A DNA stretch of 64,000 nucleotides from Kudoa neothunni (lineage: Eukaryota > Cnidaria): positions 11,718,001-11,782,000 of the forward strand of contig OZ199839.1 of the NCBI GenBank assembly GCA_964304625.1, in the 5' to 3' direction. The position numbers were made by a program, and so were the translations under genes. The first letter of the stretch is position 1. The number at the start of each line of letters is the position of its first letter. This document shows positions 25,068 through 40,000 of this stretch, piece by piece. The notes under the pieces are model-generated. The model was not told the DNA's origin. It was given only the letters and a program-made list of their open reading frames with translations, and did no database searches.

Positions 25068-28000
25068 GTAACAATTCTTAATTGGATAAATTTTAATACA
25101 TTTTTTGGTGTCATGATTACATAGCGAATAACTTGGACGAATGTAATATTCACTATGCATATAAGTCTAATTTGGATGTGTTGGACGTGTGGCTGAACAT
25201 TCCAGGACAACAAAAATATATCGAAATAAGCTGGAAGTTGGTAAATTCAATAAATAGAACTCCAATTCGTATGTCTCGGAAAAGTTTGATTAAATGTGAA
25301 AGTAACGGTGTTTGTCCAATGTCAATTTACGACCTGAGTAGATTAACACCGTACCTATTTTTCGTTGAAACAAACGTGTGTTTACAAAAAGAGCCGCTAA
25401 AAATATTTCGAAGTACGTAACCATATATTAATCTTAATTTAAATAAAATTAAATTTGACTATTTTTAGGTGAATTAAACATTGATATTGATTATAGTATA
25501 AATGAAGACTCAAAAGTCGTACTTCAAAGTGAAATCTTTCATCACAAAAGATATATGTGCCACATTGAAGTAGATAAAATAATTAAAAATGGGAAAACTA
25601 GTTATGCGCCTCTATCTATTTATAACTATTGTGATGAACCATCGTATGAAATGTCAAAGAATGTGAATAGTGTTATATTGACCATAATAATAAAGGGCAT
25701 GATCTACCCCATTAAACTTAAAATTAACAGTGAGCCAATAAAAATTTCGATGGTGTTTCTAAATTATTTTAGATAAAATGTTGAAAGAGAATCCTTATTT
25801 ATATGATCAGACAGACGACAATAAAATCTATATATATTTTAATAATGATGTTATCGAAAATTACGATTTATATTTGATTAATCATTTCTACATTAATGAA
25901 GAAACATCTTTAGTATATCAAATAGAAACAAAATGTGGAAAAAATACTGAATCTTATCAGGAAGGAGAATTTGTATGTGATTATTCTTACGGTTTGTCAG
26001 AGTTTCTGAGATTGGAGAATAATGGAAACAAAAGAAGTTTTCTAATACACACACATAAACGTGAGAAAATTATGATAATTTTTAATAAAATTGAATTTAG
26101 GTAATGATGATGATATAACTCTGATTAATGACTTTGGTCAGTTCAAAATAATTATTCGTGATTCAAATTTTGATCAAAATAATATTCAATACACATTGGA
26201 TAGATTTAATGGAAATAAAATAGAGAAAAGATTTGATTGCCGAAAAGAAAACAGGAATGGTTGCATTGGATTTATCATTGATAATGCTATTATTTTTGAA
26301 AAGGAATTTTCAAAAACGTACAGAATAAAACTGTTATATGAAAAAAAAGTTTTTGAAGAATTAATCCAATGGAAAACTACATTAATTAAATTTTATCATT
26401 CAATTGGATCGAAAAATATTCATGTTTGGTCGAATATACCAGAAGAATACAACCTGAGTTGTTTATACACATTGACCAGGGTTGATACTTTATGGGATGG
26501 CTATCACGTGGCGGGAACATACGATTCGTATGGCCCACATTCTCATATTGGCTATAAATCATGCCAAAATTACACAATTGACCTTTCGTCTATCACTCCC
26601 AAAACGTTGCATATATATATACCTCAGCTGAATTATGTGGATTCCATAAGAAATATATATGAAAAATATAAATTCCGAATTTCGAAATCCAATGATGATC
26701 TCAAAATAGCAACAGTTTTCAAGAAAGAACATTGTAATATAAAATATGTTGACTTAAAGAAAAAACTAGAATACATGTATTCCAACAAAAATATATTCAG
26801 TCATAGTGATGATGCATATACCTGTGAATCTAAATATTCGTATCCATCAGATATTGATAAAAGAAATATTATTGGAATTTATTTAAAATCACTTGAAACA
26901 GACAGCGTCTTCTACGTTGATCTACTTTACGGTAATAAATAAAGAAAATTTATAATTCCACATTAAAACATATATTAGACGACGAAAACTTCGACATACA
27001 AATTAATCAGCCAGTTTCTGGCCAACTGAGCCTTGAATTTACAAAACCAATGGCTATTAATTCATTAGAGTATATAAAGATATTTCAAGTGGATGGTCTT
27101 AAAAATGACTTGCAATTATTTTACAAGGAATATAATTCGATAAGCCATGACACAGAAAAATTATCTCAATTAGAATTGGGAGTATTATTAGCTAAAGTTG
27201 TCTATCTAGAGGTAAAAGTTAAATCAGGTCCCATTTTTAACAAAATTCTATCATTGCGTAAGAAAAATTTGGTTGATGTATTTATATTAAATCTTATTTT
27301 AGCTGATATTTCAGTGGATCCTTATGTAAAAGTTAATGAAAGAAATGTTGAAATTATTCCTCTGAATGCCGTAAATGTTGAAGGAGAATGTAAATTGGTG
27401 TTAAGTTCTTACAATGGATCTGACGAATATACAACGTCAAAATTAGCTTATATCCATAAATGCAACGAAAAACTAGTTATTGAGAATTTAAAGGAGAGAA
27501 ATGATATTTCTATCTACAAAGACAATCGACCGATTGTTAGACAATCCTTTACTTTATGTATGATTATATTATTCCATTAAGAAAGTTCAAAATAAATATT
27601 TGAAATATAATAATTACTTTAAATATTTACTGAAATATAAAATATTAATTACACAATTAAATTTTCGTATTATTTATAATATTTGAATTACGTCTTATAA
27701 TTGATTATTTAAAATTATAAATATAATTAATTAAAAATTATAATTTTGATGAATTGTAGATAACAACAATTTAATAACTGGAATGGAATACTATAACAAT
27801 ACAATTTTGATTCGTCACAAAAAACAAGGAAATGAAGTCTCAAAATGCACGATCGAGGTTAAAGAGACTAATACGAACGGAAAAACATTATTCAAAAAAT
27901 GTCATCCTGTTACAGATTCCTGTAATGCAATTGAAGATTGTGATAACATTACCATTGATATGGTATATAATAAAAATTTTCATCTTAAACTTTCCGTCAA

Positions 28001-31000
28001 CGAAGATGTGGAAGAGATGACTGTACAAGAAAGTAATTAATGGAAATGAATAAAATGCTACAACTAATTATTAAATGATAGTTCCACTTGAGATAATTTG
28101 GGAACACCAATGGGGAGAACAACTCATTGAAAATATTCCACCGAATGGCTGGTATTGGTTTTAAATGCTGTTACAAACTCGAAGGTGTGACCGAGGGATC
28201 AAGCAATGAAAAATTAATTGGAAACGAAGATTTGAGCAATTGTCAACTTGTAGAATGCAATAATTTAAGTTTTACTCTAGAATCTCTTTCTGACATATCA
28301 GAAAAATATATAAAATTAAAGTTTAGTTATCAAATTGAAGGGGAGAAAACTGCAAAGCATTACGATTTAGGTAATTATAATTACTAAAGCATTAGTTTCA
28401 GGCTTGTCTAGAAATATTTAAATAAAATCATATATTTAATGCTTTTCTTTTAAAACTTTAATGTAATTGAAAAAGGTTGTAGAATTTAATCCATTTCTTG
28501 ACAGAGCCGTGTTTTCACGCTATAATATTTATAAAAGTATTATTAAACATATTTTAAATTTAAAAAGATCGAACGGATGAAGTTAATTATTAATGCTTTT
28601 AGGATTAAATTGATTATAAAAATTAAAAAAAGAATTTTTTGTCCTAATTTATATCCAATATGACATTTCTAAACTATACTTTAGGTCATACCAAACATGA
28701 TTATGTCTTAACACAAGGAGAGGGCTCAGTGTATTACAAACATATTTTAAAATTAAAAAATGATGCTTCACTAAATCAGAAGTGGTATTTATATAAAAAT
28801 AATGTCTTGACGGAAGTGACTCAAAACATTGACCAAATTGATACCGGTTCAGTGACATACAAATCTTTGAAGCCCGACTTCGAGCAGGAGTACAAATTGG
28901 CTGTTGAAGTGGGATCTAACGATGAACAATTATTAATTTACTACTATCCTGAGCAGAATTTAGTAAGTTACGAATTTTATTAACCAATCTTCCCATAGTA
29001 CTTAAGAAAAGGATTCTATTATTCATTAATTATTTTTAAAACGAATTTTTTATTTTTGGATTAATGAACAAAATACTTATTAAAGTAATTTATTAAAATT
29101 AATTAATATCATTTAGATGTTATAAAGGAAAAAAATAAATTCATTTACTTTGGATCAGAAAATTCAATTTATTCATAATATGCACATTAACTATTACAAA
29201 TAAGAAATTTTTAAACGTTAGTATTAAATTATATATATATATATATATATAATTTGAGATCATTCCAAAAAAAGTGATGTATATTAGCATCAACGAATAA
29301 TCATGCTACTCTGTTTATATAAATATATATTTTATCTAAGTTCTGTAATATAAAAAATAATATTAAATATTAATGAATCCCATAATCTGCTAACTTGAAA
29401 AATATAAATAAAAAAGAAAAATATTTGGAACTGAATCTGTGAATTAATAATTAGTCAACTACAGTAAACTCTCGATATTGCGTAACCTTTTGGAACTATG
29501 CATGAGTTACGCTTTAGCAAGAAATTATTAAATACCTAGAATTTAATGTAATTTATATTCATATATATATATATATATAATGCCTTGATAAATATATGTT
29601 TCATATGTTTAATTAATAGAATTAGACAATATAAAAATTGTATTAACTTTTCATTAATTGGGAAGAATAATTTTTTTATGTTTTCATTAAATATTTGACA
29701 AAATGTTGTGCCAATTGTTTACATAGAAAATTATTTATTTACATATTTTTAATTATAATGTATTATTTCTATTTAAATAATTAAGGTATGAATAATAATG
29801 TAATCTTTTAAACATTATTTATAGGAATCTTTGGTTGAAACAATAACTGATTATATGGGTCACATATTAAATATTGCATTAACACCTGCAGAAGCTATAA
29901 GTCAAAACAAATACATAAAATATTATGCATTTGTAAATGAAATATTCATCGAGGACGAGAAATTGAAGAAAAAAGTTTGGTGCAATAAGAACCAACTATC
30001 CGATGTACATGACTGTTCAATCGATTATCATGTATTACCAAATCAAATAATTAAACTTTGTTTAATTGAAAATGAAAGTATAACATCTTGCAAAATCTAC
30101 AAATCCAGTAATTAAATATTACATTTTTATTTGATGATATCTCTATAATTGAATTATTTAGAATATTATTTTCAAAATATTACATTATTATCAATTGTTG
30201 ATAATCATTACAAAATTGCAATATCATTTAATTCGGGTGTTGAAACCAAATGTTATTTTTTATTTGATTTTATCGACGAAAGAACCATATCTTCTAATCC
30301 GATAAATTGTGTATGTGATGAGAACAAATATGAAATCACATGCTCTAGTTACAACTCCCATTTGGTTGTTGGGCGCAATAGAATGATTACGTTTGTGTTG
30401 GATAATAAGTCGGAATATTTTGGTACTCTCAGAATTTCTGTCCCAATGCCTCTCAGTATTTTATATTATTTCAATATATTATAAGCTCATTATAGAAACC
30501 TATTGGGATAGAAGTGAATATTCAGTAATTCATTTGGAAAATCAGGAAAAAGCGATAATAAAATTTAATTCATTTAACTGTGAATATGCTGTTAATAACA
30601 ATAATTTGGATAAAAATAGAAAAGATGTCTCTATCATCACTGGTAAAAAAATAGACGACACTACTGCTATAAGTGCTGGTCAACTTGATCTAACTTGTCC
30701 TAATATCTCAGCATCAAATCTACAAGATAATAATAAGATACTATTAAGTTATTCGTTCGATAAAAAAAATTATTTACTTCAATTAAATAGTAACTTTACT
30801 TGATTTTATAAAATTTTCAAAATTACATATTTAGGGTTCATTAAACTACGTCTAGTCGATTATAATGCAATAATCTTAGGACGTAGTGCTCATTTTTTTG
30901 GAATATTAAATACTTTTTTGAATTATAATTATACTTTGAATACTGTTCTCTATTTAACTCAATCTGAAAACTTTGAAGAACAAACAATAAATACAAAAAT

Positions 31001-34000
31001 TCAAGATATAAAAATTGTTTGTGAAGGTTATTATTGTTCAAACTTATCTTCCCAAATGACTGACGCTTATACATTTATGAACATTTTTAATAGAAAAATT
31101 AAATTTGAAAGAAGTATTATTTTTTATTAACATAAATTCTCTCAAATTTTTTTTTATTAAAATAAAATTTTAGTCCCTACTATAATAAGTGTTGACGTCT
31201 TTGAAGTGAGCGAAAAACAGTATATGATAGATTATAATATTGACCAGAATCTTCAAAAAATAATCATAAGTGAAAAAGTTACCGATGAATCAAACAAAGT
31301 TTGTTATAGTAGTAAGGATAAAACTATTTTATGTAACCATAAATCTTGTGAACATAAAATCACTATCAACGGTTGTATCACTCCATTATGGTTACATATT
31401 GATTCAAAAGATATGGTTTTTTTCAAGTTCTGTTTATAAATGTAACTGAAACTAACAATTAGAAGTGATTTCATTTACGTTATATTTAGTTGAAGCTTTA
31501 AGAACGATCCCGTTTGAGTATATAGACGACGTGGATCATAATAAATACAAAATAATATTAAAATTAAAAAAAAATGGAATGAATAAAGACTTTATTTCAA
31601 ATCATATTACGATTGGTAACAAAAACATGGAAGATACGTGTTTCAGTCTTGATGTTTTGACAAGCGTGGAATTGATAATGTTGGAGATAAAAGAAAATTG
31701 TTATCTTGAGGATAGAAGAATTCAGTACAAAGAACCACTTGTATTGTACCCCCTTTGGAGTGACATAGGTAATAAATATTTTAGTTTAATAAATAAAATA
31801 AATTATTTTTAGATAAGTTGTATACCTATGGGAAAACGACAATTAGCGAAATGTCTGTAAAGTTACATATTTATCTCCCAATTCCAACAAATTCATTAAC
31901 AGTGTCGTATATGAAGGTTACAGATTTGAAAACAAATAATGAAATCACTGAATACGAAAATGAAGATGAAATAATTGTTAATTGTTATGAAAAAACGTGT
32001 ACACACGACATAAAATTTGCGGGAGAAACTATGCCCGATGAATTTGAAATATACTTTCGTCCCAGGGAAATCAATGATTTGAAGTTTTACAGCAAAAGTA
32101 TAATTTTTATATTATTGAATAAGATATATAAATTAATTAGGTTCAAACCAAAATCTTAATTATGTTGATTTTACATATAAATCTGATAAAATATTTGTTT
32201 ACTTGGAGGGTGATACAATTGTACCTGGTGTAGAGGTATTATTAAGACAAAATAGCAACTCAAGATATGAATCATCAACTATCCAAACCAGCGATGGAAA
32301 ATATTATTGTACGTTTTCTCAGGACAATATTTTAGATGGAACATACTTCACATTTCCTGGTAGTGACAATAGAATAACCTTAAAGAAATATGAAGGTAGC
32401 TATCATTTAATAATCATAGTTGTTCTTAATATTACGATTAATTGAGATATTGAGTATTAATAATTATCAAATAGAAATATTAGAGATTTACATAATTTTA
32501 TGTTATTAATATTAAATAAGTCACAACTAAAAGTTAAACTTCTTGCATATTAGTTAACGCGATAAGATAACTCGTAGTTACGCTTTAACCCTCCAGGTCA
32601 GTGTTGGGTCAATTGGACCCAAGCGCATGCATTGAAAATCGACAACTTATCCAAAGCCTAAATAAATAAAAAATCTTATTCGCCCAAAATTCAGTATAAT
32701 TTTATAAACTTTCTTCAAAAATCGTGGGAAAATTTTTTCCAAAATAAAATAAAAATTACACCACGTCGTTTTGGGATCCAATGGACCTTATGACTTTCAT
32801 TTACAAAATATAAGAAAATATAATTTTACAAGATTTATTATATTTATTGAGAGTTATATCGAGTAACTATTAAATAAATAGCTACAAACTATATCAGCAA
32901 TCCATCGACGCGTGCGCATTCATTATTTAAGCGTGCTATTCTTGTTTGATTACGGAGGTACCTCATCAGGTTTTATAATTTCGTGTTGCGGAGAGCATAT
33001 AAAAATATATCTGAAATTTTCTTGTGTTTCTTGTTGACATTACATCGCGTTGTTTACAATATGATAAATTGACATAAAGTTTTTAAATAATTTGTTTAAA
33101 TAAAAATCTACTTCAATAAACCTATAAATATAATATTTCTAATGTAAACTATCAACGTGAAATTTTGCGCATAGGCAAGCAAAACATAACCTTAATAATT
33201 GAAAATTTATTCTAAATCCGCAAACTGAATTGTTCTCATATTTCATCAGTTAGTGCCAAATATTATTGGGAAACAACTGTGTGAAATTGAAACGTGGGGT
33301 ATATTTATACTCCATTTTTAATTGAAGCATGTAGATTTTTTAGCTACTTAGATTGTAAATAATACATGCCCTTCATTGTGAAGCTGTATTTAATAAAAAT
33401 ATTATATACAGTTTATAAAAAAGAATTATGAATTCGTTAGGTCTTACAAAGATATTATATGAAAGGATTAATATATATTTTTAATTTAAATAGGCCCATT
33501 CCCCTACAAAACCGGGGTTTCGCACTAGTTATACATATATTTTTATGTTTCTATTTCATCATCACTGCAATTTAGAAAGATTCAGCTATGAAATGGAATA
33601 TTATTGGGATTCTCAAAGCCTGAAAATTAAATTGATACTAAATTCATTACAGACATATCAAAATTTAAATCTCAATTATTCATTGCGTGAGGAGAATCAA
33701 AGGAAAGAGAATACAATAACGCAATACAAAAATATTGTTTGTACTGCAAATGTATGCAGCTGGGATTTGGAAAATGTCCGTTCAAACAAAAATATGATTT
33801 TAGAATTTTCTTCTGGAGAACTTATCAGTCCTGTTTCCTATTTTATCAAGAATGGTAAATTATCACTATTAGAATGTTATTATTCTTTATTTCCTAAAAT
33901 TTTTAGATACATGCTCATTCTCTGGTGTTAAGCAAAATTTTGGGTCCACAGGCGACGTTTCTGTAATAGTAAATACAACAGATGCTCAACCAAAGGAGTT

Positions 34001-37000
34001 AGAAGTCGTTTATTCTGTATATGAAACGACTGTTGGGAACCAAGAAATAGTGCAAAAAACTACTAAAATGATGCCTTGCAATAGATATGAATGCACGTTG
34101 GATATTCCAACCATATCACGCATAGAAAGCTATAATGTTCTTTTAAGTATGCCGAATTGCAGTCATAAAATGAAGTTTAAAATAAAGAATTGTATGCTTT
34201 ATATAAAAATATATTAATTAATTTTGTCTATTAGCTCCAAGCACTTACAAACTAGGATACCATTACGTCTATACTGGCTACGATGACTACAATGAAGTTA
34301 CTCTTAACATAGAATTGAAACTTACATTGCCCTATGAAAGAATTGTTCTGGAATGGACTTTAAAATCGAGTTCAAATTCAGAAATTGTACAAACTTCAAA
34401 TACACGTATCAATCTGTCAGGAGAAGATTCAGCGTTTTCGTTTCAAATACCAGATATTAATGTATATTCGGAATATTCCATTGATTTTTCATCTGATTAT
34501 CTCATTGAAATGCCTGCTAGAAATTTGATTGTTAAATGTATATTTGTAAATTTATTTTAATATATTTTTTATATTATGACTTAAATTAAGCGGAAATCGA
34601 CTATGAAATAATACCGAAATGGAAAGATGGTCATTTTTCAATGTCACTAAAATTAGATGTACCAATAAACAGATTAGACCTTAGTGGTAAATTATTCACC
34701 CTTAAAAAGACGAATTCTGGATTAATTGAAGAAGAAGAAATCACTTTTGATGAAGAATTATATTGTGATCAAGGCGTTTGCGACTATGACTTTGAAAAGG
34801 TGACAAAAAGAGAATATTTCAAAATCACGGTAAATACGGATTTATTGAAGCACAAGGATCCAATCTTTTTCAAGAAAGGTAAATTATTATTAAATAATTT
34901 TGATGTTAAAAAAATTTGTTTAGAACCTACTACGTTTAATATTAACTATAAATACGTAAATAATGTATTGTTGGTTAAGTTTACGATGGAAAATGAATTT
35001 GAAGAGGTATTTATGAAATGGAGCCTGTTGGACACAGAAAACAATTCGATCAGTATTTCGAACAATCAGTACAAACAGATGGAGGTTGATAATAATAAAT
35101 TTACCTTAAATCTTGGAGAAATGGATCAAACTAAAGAATACAAATTAATTATTGAATCCGAAGAGCTTACTGGGGATAAAGAATTTGTAATAGAAAGTAA
35201 TAACTAAGAAAATTATTATATATTCTTATGTTTATGAGATTAATATTGGATTGATATAGAGAATTATATATTATCTAGTTTCAAAAAATATAACTTACTA
35301 TTACGACCTAAAAATTATAATTTTAGAGAGGTTTAAATATGCCTTAAACCATAAATGGGATTATCACAAACTCCAAATAATACTAGAAATTTCTTCGAGT
35401 GAATCTCTGGTAGACCTTACTATCGAATATTCCTACTACGAAGTAGATACAAATATTGATGACGCGACTAAAAATGAAGTGACAATTAAATGCGAACAAA
35501 ATATCTGTAAATTTGAAATTGAAAAAATAAACTACAAAGTTGATCACATATTTACACTCCATTCCCAAAATCTTATCGATCACGCTCAGTCTAAAATAGT
35601 GCGAGGTAGAATAAACACTTAACAAGGAGTTTTGATTTCCGAAATAATAATATTCTTTAGAGCCATGTCCACTGTTAAAAATACAGCAGAAGTCTTTCGA
35701 AAACGATAAACTCACGTTAATAATTCAACTTTTATCAGCATACGAAGAGTTATCAGTTGATTATTCAGTTTATGAATCAGGTGAAAACACTGGCTTACTC
35801 ACTCAAGCTTCAACTGAACTAATATCGTGTATAAAGAATGCATGCGAATTATCTATTTCAGGCGTAACAATTACAAAGTCTTATAATGTTGCTGTGAAAG
35901 TACCACTGTGTGAGAATAACAGTACTCTATCAGTTAAAAAAGGTATAACATATCATTCATAAAAATAATAAATTGTTCTAGCTCGAAGCAACTATACATT
36001 AACGTACAGTTATCGAAAAGTACAGACCAATAAAGTTGCACTTAGTCTTCAATTACAGCTTTTATTACCTTACGATAAAATCGAGTTGGAATGGTCTTTG
36101 AAAGCAAGTCCAAATTCAAATGTCGTTAAGAGTTCATCTTCAAAAACCGAGCTGATTCGAGCGAATTCCTTATTTTCATTATCTATATCCGATGTTGATA
36201 TAAATAATGACTATACAATTGAGTTCACTTCCGAATATCTTGTGGGAAAAACAAACGGAATCGTCAAAGTTAAAGGTATAAAATAATGAATTTGTTTATT
36301 TCATTCGCAGCTTGCTATTTAATTTATATATTAATTATCGAATTTTAATAAAATTCATTATTTTTCCATAGTTAATAACTTTGCAATAATTAATGTGTTT
36401 TATATTGGATTCATGTAGCAAAATATTTTAAAAAATATAAACATATTCATTAATATATAACGTATTGAAATATTTTTCCTTCTTCATAATTGGTTATTTA
36501 TAATAGATAAATATAAATTGCCACTAGTTTAACTAATTAGTCGTCTGAATATCACAAAATAATAGTTATATGTTTATGTATAAACAAAAAATTTTTTAAT
36601 GATATAATTGACAATAATCAATGAGTTTTTAATTCAAAGCTTAACGAAAAATATATGAGAATAATATTTTTTAACAAAGGAAATTAATACCATCTATAAA
36701 AATTATTTAATTCAACATTTGTTAGTGCACACTTTTTTGTTTGTAAATAAGGTGTGTAGTAAAAATGATGCGTTGGCTATTACCACAGATCCATGTAATC
36801 TTCACCTTCGACACGGCTGTCGATTTCTCCATTATTAGAAACTTTATAAAAAATTGATTTCAAAAATTTGTAATAATTGATCCCACATAGTTTATATATT
36901 ATATTTTGAAGTAATGTTTCACCACAGCTAAAAAATGGAAAAACGTGAAAACAAATATCATTAATTTGGAATTGGAGAATGATTCCTTCAAACACTTTCT

Positions 37001-40000
37001 TAATGTGAAATGCTTGTCAATAATATAGTTTGGACACATTGAGATTAATTTGACACTACATTTATTATTTCGGAAACATAACATTTTAAACTCATCCATT
37101 TCATCATATAGAATACATGCAATATTCATATGTGCTTGTCTAGCAGAATCATCAGCAACAGAAATGTACAAAGGTGCCCCAATAAATTAATAAAACAAAA
37201 CTAATTAAGGTTCCATTGCAACAAGCAGTTAATATGTCGCATCAACCATCAATAGTTCTTGAAAGGAATCCAGTGTATTAAGCATTTGGTGAACATAAAA
37301 TAAATCCACAAACATTGTTATTATCGTCATATTAAACATTCACTATGTAATTATATTCCTTTTTCAAAATTTCCTCAACCATGTTGATACCGCCAAATAT
37401 GATTTTTAAGAAATTTTTAAATTTGAAGTGATTTTAGCGAAATATTTTCTCAGTTTCATTATTGATCTAAGTTAGAATGAGTTTTTTATTGACTCTCAAC
37501 GTAACTAACTCAGACGATTATTCGTCATTCGAATTAATATTGAATTGACTAGGCAAGTTGTTGTAAATTCGTGGGTCTTGGGAACGATTTAGGGCACAGC
37601 TGCGTGACCTGACTTAAAGTAAATTCGCGTCAAAACTCATCCGTAATGTAATTCAAAAGCGCAATTCTTATTAAAAGAATTTCTTGCACTCTCTCCTTCA
37701 TTTATTTTTCGTTATTGGACGCCAAAATGACACACAAACGTATCTTCGTAATATAGCATTTAGTCTTTAAAAAACCTGTTGATGTGGTTCTTTACTGATT
37801 CAGACCTTTTTGATCGACGAATACTTTAATTTACATTCCTCTTTTTTGAGAATCTTTTGCGGACTATTATTATGCTCCGAATGATTAAAATTTCATCCCA
37901 ACATAAAAACCCTTAAATTAAGTCGTTAAATTTAGTTTGACTTAATTCGCGTAACACATTGAACAATGCAATGAATGCGAAATTATAAAGTTAACTGGGA
38001 GAAGATTGTAATATTTATTTTAATATATTTAATATTTCATTATTTTATGAAGTTTGTAAGAGCGTAAGTATTAGATCAATTATTCCTCAAAATATTGAAT
38101 TCTTTCAAACTTTTCTTCCTTTAATTTTTTTAATAGAATAAAAAATTATCAATGTCTTTAAGTAATAATTTTTATGATGGGTAATATATCCATTAATTAA
38201 AACATAATCTTCTATCAATATAAATATAATCTAACTTCATATTATTGAGCTAATTAAAATACTCTGATGTTAGAAGGAACGAGACCAATGATAAATAAAA
38301 CGATACCTAATAACAGATGGATAACTAATGTTTATGTTTTATTACACAGTTGCAGCAAACAATTTCAGAGTTATTATTATTATAACAATATTATGAACGG
38401 CGAAAACACATTGATTTTATTTTTCTATCCGAATCTTGCATACACAGATTGCACCATTTTTTAGCTTTAGAAGTGAACCTTTCGTTATTCCAAGCAGGAA
38501 GTTCATTATTGAGAAAAGGTTACACTGATAAATCAGCTAATTCTTCTAGATACAGTAGGTGACGGGTCGTGGGCACTAAAATGGGAATTGGGTTCGAGGT
38601 GCCCACGCCTCATCAAATGCCCTCGAGCCGTCATGACACATGCGAACAAAGCAAAATTTTATGTGGACTCTTGCATTTTAGTCTCTCATATTTATCACTA
38701 TGTTTGCATTTATGTTCAAAAGTATATTAATAAAATAAAATATTCTTATAGCAATCATGTTAAGATTAAATACGATTAATCTAGTCGATCCTTGACTTTA
38801 ATTTGTAGAAACAGACCATTTTGACAACGTGATGATAATACCAATGATTTCTGTCAACAAAAATTTAAATAAATAATAAATGCAATTCATACATCAAATT
38901 TTATTACAATCAAAATTATTTTTTATTTTAATCACAAAGGTTTGGACAATTTTAAATAAAAACATGCAGGAAACTTTCTTAATGAATCATTATATCTTAA
39001 GGAAGTGTTGCGTAACAAATAAATTATTTTCTGTACTCAAGAGAAATAGGAGTAAGAGTTAATAATCAAGATAAATTTAATATATATTGATATGAATAAT
39101 TTCATAAAATTAATTAATAAAATTAAGTTGAAAATTTTTAGCACACTTATTAGTTGGATTTTGCCTTGGAACAATTATTAATATTTTACTGGCAAAGCTC
39201 TGACATTCTTGAATCGTAAATCGTCGTTTCCAGATCTAGAACCGTAGATAACATTTGATAATCTCATTTTATGAAAAATTTGTTCATTTTGCTCAAATAC
39301 ATTAGAGCACCATTCATAGAAATAGTAAATTTTTTAGATGTTTTGTGGTAATTTGTAATTTATATTCCATTATGAGACTTCATAATAGATTCTTTATTAC
39401 CCAAAATCCTATTTAAAGAGGATAAATATTTTAAGTTAAAATAAATGAGAGTTTTAGTTTATCTGTTTTCCCATTCGATATTCTTTCATAATATTACATT
39501 ATATCCACTCTATCTTTCAAAGAACGAAACTGCTTAGTTCTCTTCAAGTGCCCACGACCCATCATTTGGGCAATTTTATTGTTAAGTTTAGTACCCACGA
39601 GTGGTAAATTTGAGCTAATTCTTATATACAGTGAATTAAAAAAAACTAAGGTTTTAATAATTTATTATAATTGTTATGCTTCTATTCGATTCACTTTAAT
39701 TAGTAACGGTATTTTGTAAATCATTAAATCACGGCTCGTGCCCACGAGCCGTCACCTACTGTATTCGGCTCTCGAGATGTTAGGTTAATTAGATCTCGTT
39801 TTTCACAAGTAAAACGAGTTGACGAAACATAAATCAATCATACTGTAAAAAATTACCATTGGCCATCTTTTTGTTTATCGTTTTACACCCGGGGTAAATA
39901 GAATACGATAGACCGTATCTACGCCACATTTAATGTTGTTATAATCAATTATAACCTCAGGTTTTTTAGTATGTTCCGGATGCAAATTAACATTTTTAGA

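Noticed and set aside
29231-29580. TA runs as a CRISPR-like or functional array
   Set aside because: They are plain dinucleotide microsatellites in an intron, with no spacers.
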